NCBI GenBank assembly: GCA_021018995.1
Contig: CM037588.1
Coordinates: forward strand, 142,287,725-142,351,724
Reading direction: 5' to 3'
Source of the DNA: Chloranthus sessilifolius
Lineage: Eukaryota > Streptophyta > Magnoliopsida > Chloranthales > Chloranthaceae
DNA: 64,000 nt
Shown here: positions 46,401 through 55,400 of the stretch, piece by piece
Layout: every line of letters begins with the position of its first letter
Position numbering within the stretch: position 1 is the stretch's first letter
Notes under the pieces: model-generated
Database searches by the model: none
The model's input: only the letters and a program-made list of their open reading frames with translations
What the model was told of the DNA's origin: nothing
Translations under genes and position numbers: made by a program

Positions 46401-49400
46401 TTGGATGCAGTCGCTTCGTCCCTTGATAATTGTGTTCTGACGTCATGGCATACGTCAGAGCTTCATTATTTGGAGGATGACTTCATGGTTTGCGTCATTG
46501 ACAGCTGGCAAAGCTATTGAGTAGCAAGGACTATTGTAGGCTGTGTTGGCCGACAATAATCTGAATGGCGAGGTCCATTATGATTCTTGATGATTGTGAA
46601 TTTGAACAAATAGTTGTTTTGGCTGAGTTGTCTTCTTGATAATTGTAAAATTGAATCGACAGCTGTATTGGCTGTAATGGCTGGACCTTATGGTTCCATG
46701 CGATTGTCAAGATTCTGATAAAAAATTGAGTCTCCGGATAAGGAACTATCTGAATCAGGTACATCATGTAACAGCTCTTCTTCTTGGATAGAAGCTTCAA
46801 TTTCTAAGTTGGCAGGCCGATGGAGATTATTTATGGTGATTAATTGTTGGAGAAATTTCTCTGCCTCTTCTTCTTGTTGAGGAGTCGCCATATATTCTAT
46901 AGGGAAATCCGTGATGAAAATTCGTCGACCATCAGTAATTTTGAAGTAATAATGGTCTTTGGAAATTTCTCTGGCTTGTTGAGAAAAATGCATTAAAGAA
47001 CGAATCCAATAGGATTTGGGAGAAATTGACTGAGCATTAGAATGAGCAAAAGGATCAGTTTTGTTGACATATGAAAATTCAAACATCCTGGTTTTACGAA
47101 GAATCCAAATTTGATAAGGTTGGAAGAATTGTTCTCGGGACCGCCAGCCAAGAGTGCTAGTGATTCAAAAAGTAAGGTAAATGCTTTTGAGTAAACATTT
47201 GGAAGTATGGAAGACCATGGATTTAATCATTCGAGGAAAATTTGGAATATTGGAAAGTGGGAAAATGATTTGGTTGATCAATCCCCAATCAAGACATTGC
47301 AAAAGATTATGAGGATAATCTGGAGTGAACAAAGATATTTTAGAGAGATGATAACCCTGAAGATGATTGATAAATTCATAATTTTGCAATAAGATTTGTT
47401 TAATCTCAGTAGCAGAATTCTCAATTTGAGACACAATATTTTGGGAAATATCAATTGGAAGGACATGTTTGGCCTTTTCAAACATGCAGATTCTTTTAAG
47501 GCAATGAAGAATTAGATCATTTTGTTTCACCAATTCAATGAGATTAAGGAAATAGGAAATTTTCTCAATGATAAAAGTTTCTTCTTCCCAGTGAAAGTCT
47601 TTGAGCAAGGAGGTTAAACCTTTATAAATTTGTTGGGTATGGACTTCTTGAGCCTGGATTTTGGATGTAAGGACGCTCAAATGTTGTCTTACTTTTTTCT
47701 TATTATTGACAATATGATTTTTCCATACGCCATTACTATCTTGATGCATGGATGGAGCAATGTCTGGGTTAATAAAATCAGGGATATGTCTTATGCTGAA
47801 AATTTCAGATTTGGAATATTCTTTGACCTCCATAATGGGAGATGTGGTCAGGAGTTGCATGGTTTGAAAGGTTTTAAAAGCAGCTCTGCCTTCTCTCATG
47901 GAATTATGCATTTGGTATAATGGGTTAGGGAAGTTATAAATTTGACTATGACAAGATTGCCATGAAGTATAAATCCCTGGTTGGAATCCTTGGAGGACAA
48001 CATAAACTTTTCTTTGTGGAGAAGAATTGTCTTCTGCTGAGTCGGCTGATTGGGCAGAAGAGCTACCTGCAAGATTAGTCATTTTCTGCACAAAAAGTAG
48101 TGATTAGTTGGTGATCTACTATTTTGGTAGGATCACCACATAAAGATAAAACCACGGGGTTGGTGGTATGCATATGTTGATGCAAATGCTCATGCAAATG
48201 GGAATAAACAATTCGAATAGTATGAGTAGGGTAATTATGGTGATGGGGCCCCCAGAATTGGTTATTACCTGGAAGGGAGACACAACAAAGGTGAGGATGG
48301 GAGTCCTCAGAAGGAGAGGAGAGAAAATGGAAGCAAAGTGGATGAACCTGAAATTGGGCAGAAATGCCCTGAGAATCGACCCGGGTAAAGGAAAAGACGG
48401 AAGAAATAAAGGAAGCCCTAAGATAAGGGTTTGAGTGATATGGGGGAGAACGACAAAAGAAGTAGGAATCGAGATCTCATGATGTTGTATTACAGCATGG
48501 CCAAGTTTTTGGCGGATAGGTATGGGATATCCACTAGCGTTAGTGAGACTCTAACGAGTGGAATTCAAATATGAAGAAGGGATTAATCCATCCTGAAGAC
48601 AATTCATGTCAGCGCCGCTGTCAATAAGGGCGATGAGATCATAAATTGTATAATTTGGAATTAATAAATAAATCAACTTGGATATACCATTTGGGAGAAG
48701 ATACCTGTTGTTGTATAGTATGCAGGTAAGTAATTGAGGTGGAGCTGGAAGGAGTTACCTTTTGTTCCAATTGGTGTAGTCGATTATTAATAGTGGTAAT
48801 TTCTTGAGCAAATTGATGTTGTAGATTATTCAATTCTTTATTTAAAGATTTGATATGTTGCTGGAAATTAGCAATCATAGAAGATCCATGTGTAGCATTG
48901 GCTACTTGCATAGGAGAACCATTGGATTCAAGTCGATGAAAAAGTTCTTTAATTGAGTAAGGTTAGTCTACAATTAAAGATTTTCTAGTTTCTTTTTGGG
49001 CTGTAGAAATACAGGCTTCAATTAGTTTGGATTTCATTAGTGGGTCTTCAGTTTTATCAACTAAGTCCAGTAAAGATTGTTGAGATTCAGTAAAAACATT
49101 AATACTGAGATTGTTCATAGCAGCAAATGCTTGCCAATAATCTTTTGAAGTATGGATATTATTACATTTGCAATTTGCAGGGTTGTCGTCTGTAGACGAG
49201 GAAGATGATGAAGACGAACTGGAATGAATTCCATTATTTTCATCAAAATCAGAAAACTCTGAATAAGAAGAACTAGAGTCTAACCAAATTTTTTAAAAGG
49301 TTAATTTTAATCCTTCATCATGAATTTGATTTATTCTTTGTCCAGTTGTACATTTATTGGCATAATGACCAAATCGATGGCATTTATAACATTTAATTTC

Positions 49401-52400
49401 TCTTTAGGATCGAGTTGTTGGTTTTCTTCTTTTCTCACGATTTTTGCGAGAAACAGAAGATGGATTGTTTGTTTGTTTGAAAATACAACGACGTCGTCCT
49501 GAGGAACGATGATAATTAGATATTTCTCTATTATCTCGTCTTTTTGAAGGATAATTGATTTTTGTGTCATAAGCAAATTGGTCACAAAATTCTCCTAATT
49601 TCTTACGACCAGTAAGTTGTTGTTTTAATTGTTGATGTAATTTTAAATCATTACACACTGTTAATCCTTCACGAACAATTATACTTTGGAGTTGTCCATA
49701 AGTATATTGATTGTAAGTGATACTTTGGTCATCAGAATTTCGAACTTTATTTCGAACCTTTTCAGCAAATAAGCTGGAAAGACCATCAATAAATTTGGTT
49801 TTCCAATATTTAGTATTGGCATCATTACGTTGCATTACTTTTGTCATAAAAACATCTTTATACCATCTAAAATGGGTTAAAGATAGGCAACGAAGATTTT
49901 GAAGTAGTTTTCTACTTCTTTCATATTGATGATTCCAAAAACCAACAAAATGAAAAATGACTGTTTGAGTTAAAGTATAAACTGCATCTTCTTGAGCTTC
50001 AACTAAGCCAGTGATTTCATTTTTTACTGGTTTGGTTGAAGTTAGAATTTCATTACGTTGATTAGCAGTAAGAACATTATCCCACCAACCTTTCAACATA
50101 CCAGAAAATCCAGTAGTAATGTAGCGAGCAATTGTTTGATTTGTATTTTGATGTTTTAAAATGGTGCTATACATAAAAATTTTATGTAAGACAGCAAAAA
50201 TTTCATATTCAGATTTTCCATCAATATTCCATTCATAAATGGAACAATAATCATATGAATTTTGAATATCTATATGATCTTCTTCATAAAGAAGATCCTG
50301 AGGTGTAGGTCTATGGTAGTAATATCGAGTATTGCCACCATCCCAATTATATTGTAAGGATTCGAAATTATTTTAAATTTCTTGTATTTCTGCTAAAGTG
50401 GCATTTTCCCTATCAGTTAATACATTGATTTGAAAATTATTTTTCTTCTCAGGTTTAAGCGATAAAGCTTGTAATCTGGAAGTTAATTTATCAAGAAATT
50501 CATCTTGTTTCATCATATAAGATTTTGATGACAGGTTTAATCTAGAAATTTCAAGGGGAATTTTTATGTTTGGTTATTCCACCTTTAAGGTTGATGTTTT
50601 GTTAATTGGTGAGGAAGAAAGAATATTTTCAATCCTATTTAAGTGCATACTAATTGTTTGTAAATTCAAATTAGTAAAATTGTTTTGTTTTATGAAAGTT
50701 GTGGCTTCCAAAGTTGCTGTTGAATTGGGTTGAGTTAGTTTTAAGGCTTCAACCGGAGGGTGAACTGATTCAACAGTTAAACCATTCAGTTTCTACCATT
50801 CTTTTTTAAAATCTTCAAGGAGAAATATTCTCCTTTCATCCTGAGTCATTTCATAATATTTTGTTGCCTTAAACCAAGCTACAAATAGAATAACTTGATA
50901 AAAGGTTTCAACATAATTGTAAAATTGTTCTTTGAATTCTTGCAACTTTGATGCAGAAAATTTGTTAAAATACCATTCAGGAAATGGTGCATATTTGTCT
51001 TGCTGAAATTCAGCATTGATTTCTTGTCGATTAATAACAAAGTTTTCTAGTTTTGTAAAAGCCATAAAAACTTTATTACTTTATTGAGAAATTCATCTCG
51101 CTAGCAGTAGGGGATTCCCTCTGCTGTTGGGTATATATCCCATGAGGAATCTGTTGTTCATAGACTTGGATTCCTTCAAGATTAGGTTGATTATATTCAG
51201 AAGGAACAGATGAGTTAACTTCTGAATAAGATGATCGAGCAGTCGAGGGTATAGAAACTCTATAAGGACCTCGAGATTGCGAATCATAAAAAGAACTCCT
51301 ATAAGAAGTTCTGTGGGATGTAGATCTATCAAATTTTAAGATTACATCTCCTTGGTTATTTTGAACGATTTGTTCAATTTCTTGGTTTAAAATTGGTTTA
51401 GGAGGGACAGCTTGAGGTATACGCCAAGCATCAGGAAAAGTAATGTTTTTCCATTCAATTAATTTGGGTGTGGCAACATTGGTTGTTATACTGTTAGTCT
51501 CAATTAAGACTGTTTTTCCTGATTTATTTTAATAATTAAGTCTGGGAGCCAGGGAAGACATTACCTTATAATGATGGCGATAGATCAGAGCAATGGTCTC
51601 TGATCCAGGCATAAAATTGTATCCTTCAGTTTGTAAATTAAGGGTGCAAGCATGTAAAATATTTTTCTCTGTTAGAGATAAGGTTAAGTTTGGAAAAACG
51701 TTGTAGTGTACTGGACCAAGGCATAAGCTGGTCTCAATAGCGGCCATCAAAGAGGATTGCCAATCAAGGCATCTAGCATCTCTGAGAGTTTTGCTAAGCA
51801 GACTTATATTCTCAAGACCTAATAAGGTCAAAGGTTTGAATGCAACCTGAATACATCCTAAATGTAGGAAGTTAAAGCGGTGAAGGTCATGCAAAAGATC
51901 TTCATTTGTAAGCAATTGAAAACCTTCGTTTTGACTTTCTTCATTTATACTGAGAGTTTGCTCGGTAGTTTTGATGGACATGTCAGTAGACCAATCTTTC
52001 CATCCATATTGGTAAATTATTTTTGGATTGATGGAAGGAATTGTCCACTTATTAAGTTGATTTTGTTGGTCATCAATTTTAGACTATTTGTCCAATTGTT
52101 TATTTTTGATTGATTTTTTGGTTGAGAAATTAAAAAGAGACATTAAAGGAAAATTTTATATATATATAGTAAAAAAGAAAGGGTAAAAGAACTTTGGTGA
52201 AAACCAATAAGAGTGTAATTACATATGGGAATAGTAATGTTGGAATAGTTTTACTATAGTGAATAGTTATTTGGAATACTATTCATCAGCATAGTAAAAT
52301 ACTATTTACCTTCTTCTCCATAAATTTTCATAGACTTCTTACACAAATTCGTTTAGATTTACTACTAAATTGTTGTTGCAAAACTGCGTCCGTCCATGAT

Positions 52401-55400
52401 AACTTTTGCGGGGAATAAGTCGGCAACAACGCAATCATTGCAACAATGCCTAGTCATCCCAACGCGACTTCCCACGCTACAACCAGCATAGTAGTAAATC
52501 TAAGAAGACCATTATAAGTCATCCATTAAATCTTCCGGACAAGACGATGAACAGTAGTTCATACGCCCATGATGAGGCCCCCTAATCACTATTTACTACC
52601 TCTCAAGATTCCAACACTAGCCACCCGCCATATGTAATTACCACGGGCTTAGCCGGACATGGCTCGGAAACAAAATCTATTTACAACCAATGTGGGAGTG
52701 AACATAACTAGACTCACTTACCTACACTTAACCAAAAACAAATGAACTAACACTACCTCCAACACTCCCCATCAAGTTGAGCAATCATGACACGGATGTC
52801 CAACTTGTGCACAAATACATACAAAAGATTTATGATGCATGTTTACCCCATCATCTCCCCCTGACTTGATATGGTCACTATACAACTCGATCCTAGGTGT
52901 TCAACATTATGGTGCAAACACTTGCACTCACTAATTAACTTTGTGTACACTCAAATAGTCATGGTACACACCATGATCCAAAAAACTGGCTCAACACGAA
53001 GCCTACAAAGCATTCTTGACCCAACAAGGCCACGGGGCCTAAATAATGACCCGTAATATCATCAGATGGCACGAAAATATACAATAACCATATTAGTCCA
53101 CACATCATGTCACGTTTTCCACCATCATTGCCATATCATCCACCATCGAGAATCTGGAAGCAACCATTCACACATCCATCAAAGAGAACTATAGTCGCAT
53201 CATCCATCACAGCAGCATAACAACCAGTCGGGTATGATCAAATAAACAAATCTTGCATCAACAAAGAAGCCCAACAATAATGTAAAGTAGATAACATCAT
53301 TCTTCATTACGAACATTTTATCGAATACCATGTGAGCAAGTATCAGCAGCCATATGCATTAAAATATAACACAATGGCAAGCCACCAAAAACACCACCAT
53401 GAGCAGCACATCCGTAAGCAACATCAGTAGTAGTGAAGGCAAGCGCAGAATTAGAGAGCAGCAACAACTTTCCATTTCTGCCAAATTCAACCACAGATAT
53501 TGCAAGCAGCTTCAAACGACCTTAAAAGAAAATGTACGCATCACTATTATCAACCAAAAAACTATCAGCCAAACAACAACATAAACACCACCACCTCAAG
53601 AAAAATATCCCTAAAATTGTCCTTGATAGGTGTCAGACATTTCCAAAAACAACTACAACGCAGTATTTACTATTTCTATCGAATCTCAAACTACATCACA
53701 AATCATCAACCTACCAGTGCCATGAGCTTCAGGACAAGAAACTGATCCTTATTTTTTTTGTTCTATCACGGCTGCAACAACAGCTTCTTCCATTTTTTCT
53801 GTACTTTTTCTTTAAACACTGCTCCAGTAGCACCTTCCAAAACAGCAATTTTTTTTCTTCCATGGCTGCTACAGCAGCACCATCTACAATAACTTAATTT
53901 AATTTTTTCTTCCTCCAACACTGCTACAGCAGCACCATCTACAACAACTTTTTTCTTCGCAGCACCTTCTTTTTTTTTCATCTTCTCCTACTCTCCCCCT
54001 TAAACAAGGTCCAAATTATATAAGTAAAGATGGCTGCAACCATACTAAAATCTGAATCGTAGATGGAGGTGAAAGGAGAAACATGTTGGAGAAACCAAAA
54101 ACAAGAGGCGCTGGACTGACCCGCTCTAATACCATGTTCAAACTAATAAACAAAAATTATATTAACCTAACTAAAGAGAGGAATACCTCTATTTAGGGTT
54201 TATGAGAGAAAGATGGGGAAGGAGAGAGGAGAGAGAACAATGACACTCAATGGACTGCATTGTTCCTAATTGTTGTTATGAATTACATGAGATGGTCACT
54301 ATATATAGAGAGGGCTACTTACATACAAAACCCATTTACACCCACTGTGGGACTAAATATAACCATACTCACTTATATATACTCCACTAAACGCACATGG
54401 ACTAATACTATCTCCAATAGTTGAGGGGTATAGGGACAAGTTGTGTGCTATTCAATATCATAATCCGTCAGGTAGGTCATGGTGGGAAGCGTATTCCCCA
54501 CTGTAGTGAGTGCAAACCAAATTATAAAAGAGTGGTAAGTTAGAAGTCACCTCGTCCTTAGATTTACTCAAGTACAGCATGGTCATACACGTACAATCAT
54601 CAATACAAGAGACAAAATAATGGAAGTCAAGCAAAAAGCACATCACATATACTAGTACTTGGAAGGATAAGAGTCCCTACAATGTTTGAAAAGTTGGAAT
54701 ACATCGCAAGACAAAGAAAAGTCATCAAAATTAGACTGGTTTGAAGCCTTGACATCAGTAAATGACCAAATCTAGAGTGCCACGACTGCAAGATGCTCGG
54801 GGTCAAAACATCCTCAAAACTAGTGGATGTAGGGAAGTATGCTACTCATCAAGTAGATAAAGCCCATGCTCCTCACGACCAAATGTTCTCCCTGTTTTCA
54901 GGTCCTCAAGGAGACAGTGAGAAGGAAGAAAAAATGTCACTACAATTAAGATTTTAGTAATGCTACTCACATTCAAAAGATTGGCAATCATATTTGGAAC
55001 ATGCAAAGTAGATATCAAGGGATATGACGAGGTTTGAAAATAACTTGTACCCGTTACAAGTACAAGAAAGCCATCAGCAATACATACATGGGATGGTGTA
55101 GGCAAAGTAGAATGAGAAGAAATCCCAGATGATATACCAGACATGTGGTCAGTTCACCAGAATCAATAATCCAAGGGGTACCTGAGAAGACCGGAGACGC
55201 GAATAGATGCATAGGTACCTGACTGAGTAATTTCAGAGGTGGCGGCACAACTTCCAAGGGTCTACTTCCAAGGTTCACATTATCTTGGAGAGAGCGACTG
55301 TCTGACTAAGAGAAAGGCATGGAGTATGAGAGGTCATATCCTCAAAAGTGGCATGATATGCCCGGGCACTTTTCAACTTTGAATGGCCAACAAGTTTATC

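Larger units (their letters stand above)
45761..52665 (-). mobile_element. Endogenous pararetrovirus (Caulimoviridae-like), terminally redundant, RT deleted
   Basis: Minus-strand order: leader, movement protein, coat protein with CCHC knuckle, aspartic protease, a short polyprotein end, a viroplasmin-domain ORF, an unknown ORF, promoter, poly(A) signal, primer site and leader again. The 236-bp leader is present at both ends (52430-52665 and 45761-45996), so more than one genome length is integrated: the unit is 6669 bp in a family of about 7-8 kb. The RT/RNase H core is missing between about 48250 and 48400. Stops break the polyprotein. This is a viral fossil in plant DNA; no integrase is expected, as these viruses integrate by host repair. 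Confidence 0.9.
45170..54419 (-). mobile_element. Small non-autonomous LTR retrotransposon carrying a viral insertion
   Basis: LTRs of 284 bp (45170-45453) and 285 bp (54135-54419) share TAGGGTTTA, CTATATATAGAG and CTCCAACA. Directly left of the right LTR is the inverted primer site GCTCTAATACCA (54123-54134), one transition from the tRNA-Met site. Flanking 5-mers ATTAA and GTTGA differ by two transitions. Without the viral insert and its 391-bp duplication the element is about 2 kb with no gag or pol. It interrupts the Copia integrase between the family's CPYTPQ and NG positions. Confidence 0.85.

Noticed and set aside
47207-47920. Plus-strand frames within the pararetrovirus
   Set aside because: Antisense shadows of the 308-codon viroplasmin ORF.
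53399-53981. Overlapping frames in the small LTR element as a gag gene
   Set aside because: Low-complexity, on both strands, without gag or zinc-knuckle motifs.
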